Below are positions 8,492 to 17,555 of a stretch of 64,000 bases of DNA, in pieces. Source of the DNA: Pollutiaquabacter aromativorans. GTDB lineage: Bacteria > Bacteroidota > Bacteroidia > AKYH767-A > 2013-40CM-41-45. The DNA is taken from positions 3,348,001 through 3,412,000 of the forward strand of contig CP185379.1 of assembly GCA_049177215.1 (NCBI GenBank), read 5' to 3'. The notes under the pieces are model-generated. The model made no database searches, was not told where the DNA came from, and saw nothing but the letters and a program-made list of their open reading frames with translations. Position numbers and translations under genes: made by a program. Positions within the stretch are counted from its first letter, which is position 1. Every line of letters begins with the position of its first letter.

Positions 8492-8526
8492 AAAACGCGG
8501 CAGCCCAGATCCGGGCGCCGCGTTTT
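8492..8526. terminator. Bidirectional Rho-independent terminator
   Basis: AAAACGCGGC at 8492-8501 pairs with its complement at 8517-8526, and an inner GCCC/GGGC pairing extends the hairpin. A-run and T-run flank the stem, so it can serve the plus-strand gene ending at 8475 and the minus-strand gene ending at 8550. Confidence 0.85.
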
Positions 8527-8549
8527 GCGTTTCGTGATGGGAAGATCGA

Positions 8550-9320
8550 TCAGAAGCGAACGCCAAAGCTGAGACCCAGCATGCGAACGCCATAGAATGG
8601 CCCGTTCATATCCACATCGATTTCGTTGTTGCCGATTGTCGCCTCCGTCGTCCATAACGGAATTTCAATCGATTCAATATCTTCTTTCAGGTCGATCTTG
8701 TCTTGTTGGGTCATATCGCTCATGTCGTCGGTGCCGTGGAACTTGGCTTTCATGATCCCGGCAAAGGGTCCGACAATCCAGAGATCGAGCGCGAGGTTCT
8801 TCGTTTTTCCGAACAGCCATTGCGTACCGATCATGGCACCAGCACCAAAGCCGTTGAAGGTGCCATCTACCACCGGTGTATGGAGCTTTCCGGCGCTGGT
8901 TGTGAAGGAGTAGACCTGCGACATCGACATGTGCGTATAGCGCATAAAGGTTGCCACATAGAATCCTTCCGGTGCGGATTTTTTACCGACATAGAAGCGA
9001 TACTCCGGGGTGAAGGTGTACTTGGTGAATCGCGTGGACTCGATGGCGCGACGCGCGTCGTCGTCGTCGCCGAATTGATCCAGCAGGTTGTCCTTGAACG
9101 GTAACGCGACATCCGGCGAGATGCCGAATCCGAATCCTACGGATTGCCGCGGGTTGGTGACATATTCGTATTGAATCGCGTAGTGACTGAGCGCTGTCGA
9201 GGTGAGGTTAAACTTGACAACGTTTTTCCCGACCAAGGGAACGACCTCGGTTTGCCCAAAGGCCGGGATGGTGAGCAGCAGGGAAAGCGCCCATACCAGA
9301 ATGCGTGGTGAGTGTTTCAT
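8550..9320 (-). CDS. Outer-membrane beta-barrel protein, hypothetical
   Basis: A 256-residue protein with a signal peptide (residues 1-22, ending 'PAFGQ') and alternating-hydrophobic strands ending in a terminal Phe ('LSFGVRF'), which is the usual end of outer-membrane barrels. The start 'NVVKFNLTSTALSHYAIQYE' and later 'YTFTPEYRFYVGKK' resemble DUF3575-type and related Bacteroidota barrel proteins. Residues 78-95 and 190-215 are charged loops. It stands alone, with a shared terminator at its 3' end. The substrate or role is unknown. Confidence 0.78.
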   Translation of the reverse strand: MKHSPRILVWALSLLLTIPAFGQTEVVPLVGKNVVKFNLTSTALSHYAIQYEYVTNPRQSVGFGFGISPDVALPFKDNLLDQFGDDDDARRAIESTRFTKYTFTPEYRFYVGKKSAPEGFYVATFMRYTHMSMSQVYSFTTSAGKLHTPVVDGTFNGFGAGAMIGTQWLFGKTKNLALDLWIVGPFAGIMKAKFHGTDDMSDMTQQDKIDLKEDIESIEIPLWTTEATIGNNEIDVDMNGPFYGVRMLGLSFGVRF

Positions 9321-9492
9321 GATGGTGATGTCAATGGTTCATACGCTTGGCAAAAGCCCTAAGGACTTGCCTCTCTTATTAAATGTACCCCGAACGATTC
9401 CGCAGGTCAATGATATTTGGCAGATAAAGCGGGAAAAGTGGGCAAACGGGATATAGAAGTCCGCCAATTGACTGCATGAATACGTATGCAGC

Positions 9493-9526
9493 AAAAAAAA
9501 ACGACGCCCGGTTATCCGGGCGTCGT
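9493..9526 (-). terminator. Rho-independent terminator of the giant T9SS protein operon
   Basis: Read on the minus strand, ACGACGCCCGG pairs with its complement across a four-base loop and runs into nine T (A run at 9493-9501 on plus). It lies 20 bases after the stop of the 9548-12481 gene. Confidence 0.9.
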
Positions 9527-9547
9527 ACACAAAAAAGAAGTCTTGTT

Positions 9548-12481
9548 TTATTTCACGGTGAAGCGGATGGATTGTTCGCCACGGTCGCTCCGCACTTGCA
9601 GCAGGTAGGCGCCGGCAGCCAGTCCGTTGAGCGGAATGGAAATCTCCCGGGTAGCGGACAGTTCACTGTGTTCGGTTTCCTGCACGAGTTGTCCATTCAT
9701 GTGCAGGATGCGGAACGACAGCGTTTTCGGTTGAACGCCACCGAACCGGATCGTCAGTTGTTCATGCGCGGGGTTCGGGTAAACCGTCGCGAACCAGTCG
9801 GATTGTTCGTTGATACCGGTGATCAGGTCGACGAAAATGCAATCCGTCGCCGTGCATCCGTTACCATCCGTCACGACCACGCAATAGGTGCCGGGTGTGG
9901 TGACGGTGAATGTCTGAGCGGTGCCGGCTCCGCTGTTCCAGTTATAGCCGGTGAAGCCCGATCCCGCGTTGAGCTGGTAGGAGGTTGCCAACACGGTCGT
10001 GTCGTTTCCGAGGAACACCGACGGAGGCGTATTGATGACGGCTTGTACCGCCACATACTGGCTCGGACAGAATCCATCGGTAGCCTGTACATAGTAGGTG
10101 GTACTGGTCGTTAGGAACGGCGTAGTGAACGAAGCGCCGACTCCCACCTGAGCGCCGCCCGGGCTACTGTACCAGATCAGTGTTTGCGCGCTGGTCGCGT
10201 TGAGCGTAACAGTGCCGCTTCCGCAGCGTGCGCCTCCACTTGTGCCGGGGTCAGGGGTGATGGACCGAATGGTCGCGACCACCGACGCGCGCGCCGATGA
10301 AGGACAAGTCCCGTTGGAAGCTTCTACATAATAGGTGGTGGTGCTGCTGAGCACCGGTGTCGTGTAACTCAAGCCGGTTGCTACCTGGTTGCCGCCGCTC
10401 GCCGCATCCCACCAGGTCACCAGTGAAGCGGAAGATGAAGCGCCAAGTGTAACGGAGCCGGGTCCGCAGTTGAATGCGCCGGTTGTGGTCGGTGTATTGG
10501 GCTGGGTATTGATGGTGGCTACGGTAGGAATCCGTGCACTGGAGCAAGGGCCGTTGGAAGCCTGGGCATAGTACGTCGTGGTAGTCGTCAGATTCGGCGT
10601 AACGAAACTATTGCCCGATCCGACTTGTGTACCGCCGGAAGCGGCGTCCCACCAGGTAACCGGATCGCTTGCGGTCGCGGTCAGCGTCAACGAACCCGAT
10701 CCGCAACGATCCGCACCGGTGGTCACCGGATCGGCTACGGCCGTATTGATCGTCGCGACTGCTGCTACTCGATTCGACGGACAAGTGCTGCCGGCTTGAG
10801 CATAGTAGGTGGTAGTACTCGAAATGGAAGGCGTGTTATAGGTGTTGCCGGAGCCCAGCAACGCTCCGCCGGTCGACGCACTGTACCACAAGATCGGATC
10901 GGTAGCTGAAGCGGAAAGGGTCACACTGCCGGGACCGCATCGCGCCGCGCCGGTAGTCGTCGGGGCGGTGGAGAATGCGATGATGGTACGCGTGGTGTCG
11001 AAGCGGTTGTTAGCCGGGTAAACGTCGTTCGTGGTACCGGTTACACACCCGAAATTGAATGCACCACCACCGGAGGTGTTGATCGTGGAGAGGAAGGTGA
11101 CTGTGTCCGCGTCTTCCGGAAACAGCGGTCCCGCATAGTTGAAGTTCAGGGTCTGCGTGATGGCGCCCGTGATGTTGACGGTGATCGGAATGTTCGGTAC
11201 CGTATCGCGACCGAAATTCCGCAGAACGACCTTGACTTGCTGCGTCGCGTTGCCGCAAACGCCTTCGAGTGGTGAAGCAAGACTGAAGATCGTGATGTAG
11301 GTGAGGAAATTCGAAAGCAGTCCATTCGCGTCGGTCTTTACGAGATACGCTTCCTCGTAGTTGAAGCCGAAGCTTGAACTATAACCGGCGAAGATGTAGC
11401 CGCCATCGGAGGTCGGCATGGCGCTGTACCCGTGGTCGTGGTTATTGCCGCCGTAGGTGCGTGCCCAGATGGAGTCGCCGTTCGCGTCGACCTTGAACAT
11501 CCACATGTTCGGATCGATCGGACCGGAGCTGCTGGTGGTGCCGCTGAGAATGAAGTTACCGTCGAGTGTCGGCTCGATCTCGTGAAAATCGTCGGCCAGT
11601 GAACCTCCGTATACTTTGGTCCAGACAACCACTCCGCTCAGATCGGTCTTGACGATATAGCCGTTGTTGCCGTCGGAGCCGGTACCATCCGTTCCGCCTG
11701 CCAGCAGGAATCCGTCCGCAACCGGGTGGATGTATTCAATGTTATCAGTGCCGAGCGTTCCGAATCGCTTAGTCCAGGTCGTATCACCGGAAGAATTGGT
11801 ACGCACGAGGTACTGATCAAGTCCGTTACCACCGTTGTTACCCTGTCCGCCGGCGATATAACCACCATCGGCAAGCTGTTTCACCGAGTTGAAATCCTCG
11901 AAGAGTGCTGTTCCATAGCGACGCGACCAGGTTGTGTCGCCGCTGGCGTTCAACTTGAGGAGGAAGCCGTCGAAGTATTGCGCCGGAGGGGATGTGGTAT
12001 AGCCGCAAACGATGTATCCGTTATCGCTCGTCTGGACGATCTCCTGCGCGCGGTCTCGACCGGTCCCGCCCCAGGTCTTGGTCCAGAGGATGTTCCCATT
12101 GTCGTCCATCTTGATGATCAATACGTCTTCCGTTCCGGCGCCGTAGCTCGTCGAGTAGCCGCACATGGCGTAATTGCCGTCGTTGGTGTTGATCACCTTA
12201 TAGAGCAGGTCCTTCCTGCTGCCGGTGCCGTTGATGCGGCGCGTCCAGAGTGTGTCGCCTGAGGTATTGAGCCGAACCACGTACGCGTCGGTATCATTCG
12301 GAGACCAACTGGAGGTATAGCCGACGGCGATGTAGCCGCCTGACGGACATTCCGCAACATTTCTGAAGGCATCCGTGCTGGTGCGGGAGAACAGCTTTTC
12401 CCAACTGGTCTGTGCACGCGAGGTAATGGCGCAACAGAAGATGGTCGCGACAAACAGGAGTGTTTTCAAGGATAGTTTCAT
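9548..12481 (-). CDS. T9SS-secreted multidomain protein: propeller-like repeats plus Ig-like domains
   Basis: A 977-residue protein. Order: signal peptide (1-24); about seven repeats of some 50 residues (28-390) with the pattern 'DGGYIVxGYT...DxYLVKTDxxGDTxWTKxxGG', probably a beta-propeller; a beta-sandwich spacer (395-495); four CHU_C-associated Ig-like domains (about 500-830), each opening with 'TTGAxxCGPGSVTL' and ending 'TTTTYYAQA'; a PKD-like domain (835-895, 'YNWNSGAGTAQT'); and a T9SS sorting domain (about 905-977, 'VYPNPAHEQ'). It is likely anchored or released at the cell surface. It lies 41 bases downstream of a larger relative with the same layout, so both are probably one operon and paralogous. 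Confidence 0.9.
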   Translation of the reverse strand: MKLSLKTLLFVATIFCCAITSRAQTSWEKLFSRTSTDAFRNVAECPSGGYIAVGYTSSWSPNDTDAYVVRLNTSGDTLWTRRINGTGSRKDLLYKVINTNDGNYAMCGYSTSYGAGTEDVLIIKMDDNGNILWTKTWGGTGRDRAQEIVQTSDNGYIVCGYTTSPPAQYFDGFLLKLNASGDTTWSRRYGTALFEDFNSVKQLADGGYIAGGQGNNGGNGLDQYLVRTNSSGDTTWTKRFGTLGTDNIEYIHPVADGFLLAGGTDGTGSDGNNGYIVKTDLSGVVVWTKVYGGSLADDFHEIEPTLDGNFILSGTTSSSGPIDPNMWMFKVDANGDSIWARTYGGNNHDHGYSAMPTSDGGYIFAGYSSSFGFNYEEAYLVKTDANGLLSNFLTYITIFSLASPLEGVCGNATQQVKVVLRNFGRDTVPNIPITVNITGAITQTLNFNYAGPLFPEDADTVTFLSTINTSGGGAFNFGCVTGTTNDVYPANNRFDTTRTIIAFSTAPTTTGAARCGPGSVTLSASATDPILWYSASTGGALLGSGNTYNTPSISSTTTYYAQAGSTCPSNRVAAVATINTAVADPVTTGADRCGSGSLTLTATASDPVTWWDAASGGTQVGSGNSFVTPNLTTTTTYYAQASNGPCSSARIPTVATINTQPNTPTTTGAFNCGPGSVTLGASSSASLVTWWDAASGGNQVATGLSYTTPVLSSTTTYYVEASNGTCPSSARASVVATIRSITPDPGTSGGARCGSGTVTLNATSAQTLIWYSSPGGAQVGVGASFTTPFLTTSTTYYVQATDGFCPSQYVAVQAVINTPPSVFLGNDTTVLATSYQLNAGSGFTGYNWNSGAGTAQTFTVTTPGTYCVVVTDGNGCTATDCIFVDLITGINEQSDWFATVYPNPAHEQLTIRFGGVQPKTLSFRILHMNGQLVQETEHSELSATREISIPLNGLAAGAYLLQVRSDRGEQSIRFTVK

Positions 12482-12522
12482 ACAGAGGTGGTTAAACGAT
12501 TTTTCCGTTTACGAGGATTATT

Positions 12523-15500
12523 TTATTCGATGATCAAAGCACGGGTAACACGTCCCTTCGAAGTGCTGAGCTGAAGGAAGTAAACACCCTGCGCTTTTTC
12601 TGACAGGTCGATGCTCTTGCGATAGATGTTCGTCTGCCGGACCGGTTCGAAGAAGATCACACGACCCAGTTGGTCGGTGATGCGCAACTCGAAGGATTCC
12701 GATACACCCACCGCCGTCACTTCGACGCGCCCGTTCGACGGATTCGGGAAGATGTTGAGCTGGATGTCGCCGCTGATGGCATTCAGTCCTGTGATGATGT
12801 TCACCACAATGGAGTCGCTACCGGTACATCCGTTGCCATCCGTAACGGTAACCGAATACGTGCCGCTCACACCGGTGTTGATGGTTTGGGTGGTTGCCGT
12901 CGTGCTCCAGAGGTAACTACTGAATCCCGCGCCGGCATCGAGGGTGACGGTTTGGCCGGATAGGATGTTCACCGTATCCGGGCCGAGGCTGACGACCGGA
13001 AGCGTGTTGATCGTGGCGGTAACGGGGACCGGGTTGCTCGGACAGGTGCCGTTGTTGGCGATCACGTAGTAGGTGGTTGTGGCGCTGAAGGTCGACGTAT
13101 AGCTGGTGCCGGTGGCAATGAGCGTACCGTTGCTCGGGGCATCGTACCAGCTCATCGGATCTGCCGCTGTTGCGTTTAATGTCAGCGAGCCCGGGCCGCA
13201 GTTCGAAGCTCCGGTCGTAACGGGATCAGCGGCCAGTGGCAGGATCTCCGCATCAACAGAAGCCGGTGCGCTTTCACATCCCGTGATACCGGCGATGGCA
13301 TAGAAGGTCGTTGTTGTCGAGATGACAGGAGTGGTGAATGAAGAGCCGGTGCCGAGCAATGTGCCGCCGCTTGGCGCGTCGTACCAGGAGATCGGATCAG
13401 GGGAGCTGGCTGTCAGGGTAACACTACCACTGCCGCAATTCGAAGCACCTGTTACCGTCGGTGTACTGGACGGGCCAGCGACGATTGCGTCCACGGGAAC
13501 CCGTACGCTCGGACAACTCAAGCCTGCCTCCACGTAGTAGGTGGTTGTGCTGTTGATCACAGGCGTTGTGAAGCTGCTACCGGTACCGAGCAGGTTGCCA
13601 CCCGTCGGCGCGTCGTACCAGGCGATGGAATCGGTGGAGCTGGCCGTGAGGGTGACAGATCCGGAAATACAGACGCTTCCGCTCGTCACCGTTGGAGGAG
13701 GAGTAACGATGATCTCCGCATCGACCGCCGTGCGCGTACTGGAGCAGCCATTGTTGGCGGCTTCCGCGTAGTAGGTCGTAGTCGATGTCAGTACCGGGGT
13801 GGTGAAGTTGATGCCGCTGCCGATCTGCGATCCGCCGCTTGCGGCATCCCACCAGGTGACGGGATCGATCGAAGCAGCGGAGATCACGAGTGAGCCACTG
13901 CCGCAACGCGATGCGCTGGTACCTACCGGAGGACTGACCACCGTGATGTTGGCTGTCACGGGCGTGCGAACGGAGGCACAACCTCCAACCGCTTGCGCGT
14001 AATAGGTGGTCGTCGCGCCGAGTACCGGCGTAACGAGTGTCGGGCCGGTGCCGACGAGGTTACCGCCGATGGCCGCGTCATACCATTCGATCGGATCGGT
14101 GGAAGTGGCGGAGAGTGTTACGGAAGCAGGTCCGCAAGCGGAGGCATCGGTGCCGGTAGGCGCGGCGGCGGAGTTGATGATCGCGCGGACCGCGACCGCG
14201 GAAGAGGGACAAGCCGTGCCGGCCACCGCGTAGAACGTATCGGTTTCGGTGAGGTAAGGCGTTATATAACTGCTGCCGCTGCCCAGGAGGAAGCCGTTGC
14301 TGGCGAGGTTGTACCAGGAGATCGGGTCAGGAGAGGATGCGGTCAGGGTCACCGCGCCGGGACCGCAGTTCGTCACATCGGAAGCGGTCGGTGCGGAGGA
14401 TTGCGCGTTGATGATCGCCTGTACTTCGATGCGGCTGGGGCAGGAGCCGGCCTGCAGGTAGTAACTGGTGGTGCTGCTGAGGCCGGGTGTGGAGTAGGAG
14501 GAACCGCTGCCTACCTGTGTGCCGCCGCTGGCCGCATCCCACCAGGTGAGTGCGTCAGGAGAGTTGGCGCTGAGGGTTACGCTGCCGTTGCCGCAACGGG
14601 AGCGGTCGAACGCGTTCGAAGCGCCGCTGCCGATCTGCGCGCTGGCGGTAACACGGTTGGAAGCGCAGTTCTGATACGGAACGAAGACATACCAATCGTA
14701 GAAGTAGTAATAGAAGTTCGGGCCGCTGTTGGAGCCGTAGATCTCCAGCGTACGGGAAACATCGTATGGATACGAAACACCGGAGTTATTCCGGAAGAGC
14801 CCGAGGCTACCGGCACCAAGCCCGAGCGTGAGATCGTTTTCCTGCGGCACGTCGAAGTTCAGGTAAACCCGACTTTCGCCCACCGGCAGGTTGATGGTTT
14901 TGGATTGCAGGAGGTTGCCAGCTCCGTTGCGTAATTCGATGATCCGGTTGCCGGCAGAGCTCGCGTACACCTTTACCGAAACCAGTTTGAAGTTGGTGCG
15001 GCTGTCGAATCGCAGTTCTCCGTTGGAAGAAGATCCGCCGCCGCCGATGGTGTTGTCGACCGGGCCGACCTTTGATCCTTTACCGCGGACGGCTTCGACG
15101 AAATAATCCGTAGTAGACGACAGGCTCGGTGTCGTATAGCTCGTGCCGGTGCCGACCAGGTTGCCGCCGGTCGACGCATCGTACCAGAAGAGCGAGTCGG
15201 TTGCCGCGAGTGCGCTGGCGCGCAGGTTCACAGAGCCGGCGTTACAGGAAACCGCCGAAGTGGTGTTCGGGTCCTGGGAAGGCAGGACGACTTCCACGGT
15301 GAGGTAACTGGTGTCGTTGGAATAGGAGATGTCGCTGTTCCGGTGTGGAATGTAAGCAGTCAGGTTCCAGGTGCCGACCGTCGTAAAGTCGAAGGTCTGA
15401 TCAAATAAGAGGGTAGCGGAATTGGAAGGCGCAAGTGCGGTGGTCAGCGTATCGTGCAAGGTCCACTGTTGTGAGCCGTTATCAATTACCACGACGACCG

Positions 15501-16785
15501 GAATATTCGTTTCATTCGTAGCGCCGTAGTTGGTCAACTTCAGGGAAATGGGAACACCGGCGCTCCTGCACAGGGAAGTCAGCGGGTAATTGTAATTGTC
15601 AATGGCGACATCTTTTGTCACGCCGCCGCCCGGACCGAGTTTCACCAGAGCGTAATTCTGATAATTCGAAGCGTTGCGGAAGTAGCCGAAGTTGGCGTAC
15701 CCGCCGTCGGAAGTTTCGATGGCACGGTAAGCGTGATCGTGATAAGCGGAACCGTAGGTTACGTTTTCCCATTCCAGATTGCCGGAGGCATCCAGTTTAC
15801 CGAGGTAATAATTCGGATTGATGAGACCGAAGGAGCGGGTAATTCCACCAATGATATAACCCCCATCGCTGGTCACTTCGACGGTCTTGCCACCGTCTTT
15901 CTTGGTACCGCCGAGGTTTTTCGTCCAGAGTGTATCGCCGTTCGCGTCGGTTTTGATGAGGAAGATATCGGTGTCTCCGAGTCCGTTCGGTGTATCATCG
16001 GCATCGCCCACCATCAGGAAACCGCCATCGGCCGGAGTATAGCAAACGTGATGGGATTCCTGGAGACCGGCGAAGTCATAGTTCTTGTACCATTGCACGG
16101 TACCGGCGCTGTCGGTCTTGTAGAGAACATAGTCGCCGTCTTCGAGGCCGTAGCTGTACGATTGACCATTCAGAATGAATCCTCCGTCCGGCGTCTGTTG
16201 CAGTGAGTTACCGATCTCGTAGCCTTGTCCGCCGATGTTCTTCTGCCAGCGTACCGTGCCGTTGGCATTGAGGCGGATGAGCCACATGTCGTACCATTGT
16301 GTTCCGGTGCTTTGATTATAACCCAGGGCGGCATAACCCCCGTCGGTGGTTTGAATGATCGCTTCGATTTCCTGAATGCCGTTATCGCCGATCATGCGCG
16401 TCCATTGGATGTTGCCGCTGCCGTCGGTCTTGATGATCCAGCCATCGTTGTTCACAGCGCCGAAGGAGCCGGTGAAGCCCGCGATGACGAAACCACCGTC
16501 GCTGGTGATGCGCACCATGTTGGCGAAATCGAATTGCGTGTCGCCGTAGGACCGGTTCCACAGCACATTGCCGTACGCGTCGGTGCGCACCAGCCAGATG
16601 TCGCTTTGTCCGTTGGAATAGGTTTCCGTACCTCCTACCATCACGAATCCGGAATCGGATGTCTGTTCCATCCAACGACCGTCTTCATCGTAGAAGCCGC
16701 CGTACTCTTTCGAGAAGGTGATCTGCGCCTGGACGAGGGAAGTCCATGCGCTCAACAGCACAAGCAGGGAGAAGAATCTTTTCAT
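12523..16785 (-). CDS. Giant T9SS-secreted protein: propeller-like repeats plus eight Ig-like domains
   Basis: About 1420 residues from the ATG at 16785, which gives a good signal peptide ('MKRFFSLLVLLSAWTS...VQAQ'); a longer frame up to 16881 adds 32 unlikely residues. It has seven or eight 50-residue propeller-like repeats (about 22-400), a beta-sandwich spacer, eight CHU_C-associated Ig-like domains and a PKD-like domain ('FSSYLWSTTATTQT'). A T9SS sorting domain follows ('IFPNPSNGRVE'). A Gly-rich insert of about 120 residues sits between the first and second Ig domains. The Ig domains are more alike among themselves than needed for fold, showing expansion by duplication. The role is probably adhesion or surface display (inference). 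Confidence 0.9.
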   Translation of the reverse strand: MKRFFSLLVLLSAWTSLVQAQITFSKEYGGFYDEDGRWMEQTSDSGFVMVGGTETYSNGQSDIWLVRTDAYGNVLWNRSYGDTQFDFANMVRITSDGGFVIAGFTGSFGAVNNDGWIIKTDGSGNIQWTRMIGDNGIQEIEAIIQTTDGGYAALGYNQSTGTQWYDMWLIRLNANGTVRWQKNIGGQGYEIGNSLQQTPDGGFILNGQSYSYGLEDGDYVLYKTDSAGTVQWYKNYDFAGLQESHHVCYTPADGGFLMVGDADDTPNGLGDTDIFLIKTDANGDTLWTKNLGGTKKDGGKTVEVTSDGGYIIGGITRSFGLINPNYYLGKLDASGNLEWENVTYGSAYHDHAYRAIETSDGGYANFGYFRNASNYQNYALVKLGPGGGVTKDVAIDNYNYPLTSLCRSAGVPISLKLTNYGATNETNIPVVVVIDNGSQQWTLHDTLTTALAPSNSATLLFDQTFDFTTVGTWNLTAYIPHRNSDISYSNDTSYLTVEVVLPSQDPNTTSAVSCNAGSVNLRASALAATDSLFWYDASTGGNLVGTGTSYTTPSLSSTTDYFVEAVRGKGSKVGPVDNTIGGGGSSSNGELRFDSRTNFKLVSVKVYASSAGNRIIELRNGAGNLLQSKTINLPVGESRVYLNFDVPQENDLTLGLGAGSLGLFRNNSGVSYPYDVSRTLEIYGSNSGPNFYYYFYDWYVFVPYQNCASNRVTASAQIGSGASNAFDRSRCGNGSVTLSANSPDALTWWDAASGGTQVGSGSSYSTPGLSSTTSYYLQAGSCPSRIEVQAIINAQSSAPTASDVTNCGPGAVTLTASSPDPISWYNLASNGFLLGSGSSYITPYLTETDTFYAVAGTACPSSAVAVRAIINSAAAPTGTDASACGPASVTLSATSTDPIEWYDAAIGGNLVGTGPTLVTPVLGATTTYYAQAVGGCASVRTPVTANITVVSPPVGTSASRCGSGSLVISAASIDPVTWWDAASGGSQIGSGINFTTPVLTSTTTYYAEAANNGCSSTRTAVDAEIIVTPPPTVTSGSVCISGSVTLTASSTDSIAWYDAPTGGNLLGTGSSFTTPVINSTTTYYVEAGLSCPSVRVPVDAIVAGPSSTPTVTGASNCGSGSVTLTASSPDPISWYDAPSGGTLLGTGSSFTTPVISTTTTFYAIAGITGCESAPASVDAEILPLAADPVTTGASNCGPGSLTLNATAADPMSWYDAPSNGTLIATGTSYTSTFSATTTYYVIANNGTCPSNPVPVTATINTLPVVSLGPDTVNILSGQTVTLDAGAGFSSYLWSTTATTQTINTGVSGTYSVTVTDGNGCTGSDSIVVNIITGLNAISGDIQLNIFPNPSNGRVEVTAVGVSESFELRITDQLGRVIFFEPVRQTNIYRKSIDLSEKAQGVYFLQLSTSKGRVTRALIIE

Positions 16786-17496
16786 ATTGAGTCTGAGGGA
16801 ATTCGAATCACAAAGGTACAGGGGAAGCAAGTCCGTTCTCGGTGTTTTCTGTGAAGAGTGTTCAACATGGGGTGAATGCAAATGCCGCAGCTTCCAGCCG
16901 GTCGGGACCGGTCAGAAGAGAACAAATTCATTCGTATGAAGTTCGGGTCAGGGAGGGCAAACGGGAGACCTATTTACGCCAAAACCTTGCGAATGGTTCA
17001 TTTTTTAGCTGAAAATCGGCGCCGGAATGTGTTAAAAATGGGCTTTTCCTGGATTTTAGCAAGGCGGGCATTCGCGCGTTGTGTTTAACGCCTATCCGGA
17101 CGATGTTTCGAAGGCCCGTGGAGTACCCTCCGGCCTGATTCCGGTACCATTACCATTGGGCACCCGGGAGCCTCCGTCAGGATATCGTCTTCGCTCCGAC
17201 CGGTGGCGCTTGATCGTTGAATGCTTGCTTTTCCAATTATGCGATTGTGCTATCCAAGGGCCTGTTCCATGATCTTTCTACTGTTTCATTAGAAGATACC
17301 AAAGCATCCCACGGGCGATTGGTGGTGAAAGGGGAGTGATTGAACACATGGGTGAAATAAGGGTGGGCCGGAACTTTTTTCCAATCTACCTTCGTATTTA
17401 TTTTTAATTAAAATGAAGATTTTTTTACAAAAAATGAAATAATTATTTTTTATGACAAACATCATCTTATTTCACGATGTTAAATTTTTCTTTTCT
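16786..17496. other. Gene-free divergent promoter region
   Basis: About 700 bases between two divergently transcribed surface-protein operons. I see no convincing gene: short open frames here lack signal peptides or known motifs. GC content falls sharply after about 17,390 toward the AT-rich plus-strand operon. Promoters for both directions must lie here. Confidence 0.6.
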
Positions 17497-17528
17497 CTTG
17501 CATTTAGAAATTGAATTGTTATCCTTTG
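17497..17528 (+). promoter_or_regulatory. Candidate Bacteroidota promoter of the SprB-repeat operon
   Basis: TTG at 17498-17500 and TATCCTTTG at 17520-17528 are 19 bases apart, close to the Bacteroidota consensus TTTG-N19-20-TAnnTTTG. The start codon follows 27 bases later. The surroundings are very AT-rich. Confidence 0.45.
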
Positions 17529-17555
17529 ATGTCGTTAACGTTTTAATCCGTAGTC

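Noticed and set aside
13993..14934. A 313-codon plus-strand frame opposite the giant T9SS gene.
   Set aside because: It is the mirror of repetitive Ig-domain DNA without start signal or domain.
16876..17272. Short plus-strand frames in the divergent promoter region.
   Set aside because: No ribosome site, signal peptide or known motif, and they overlap the likely promoter area.
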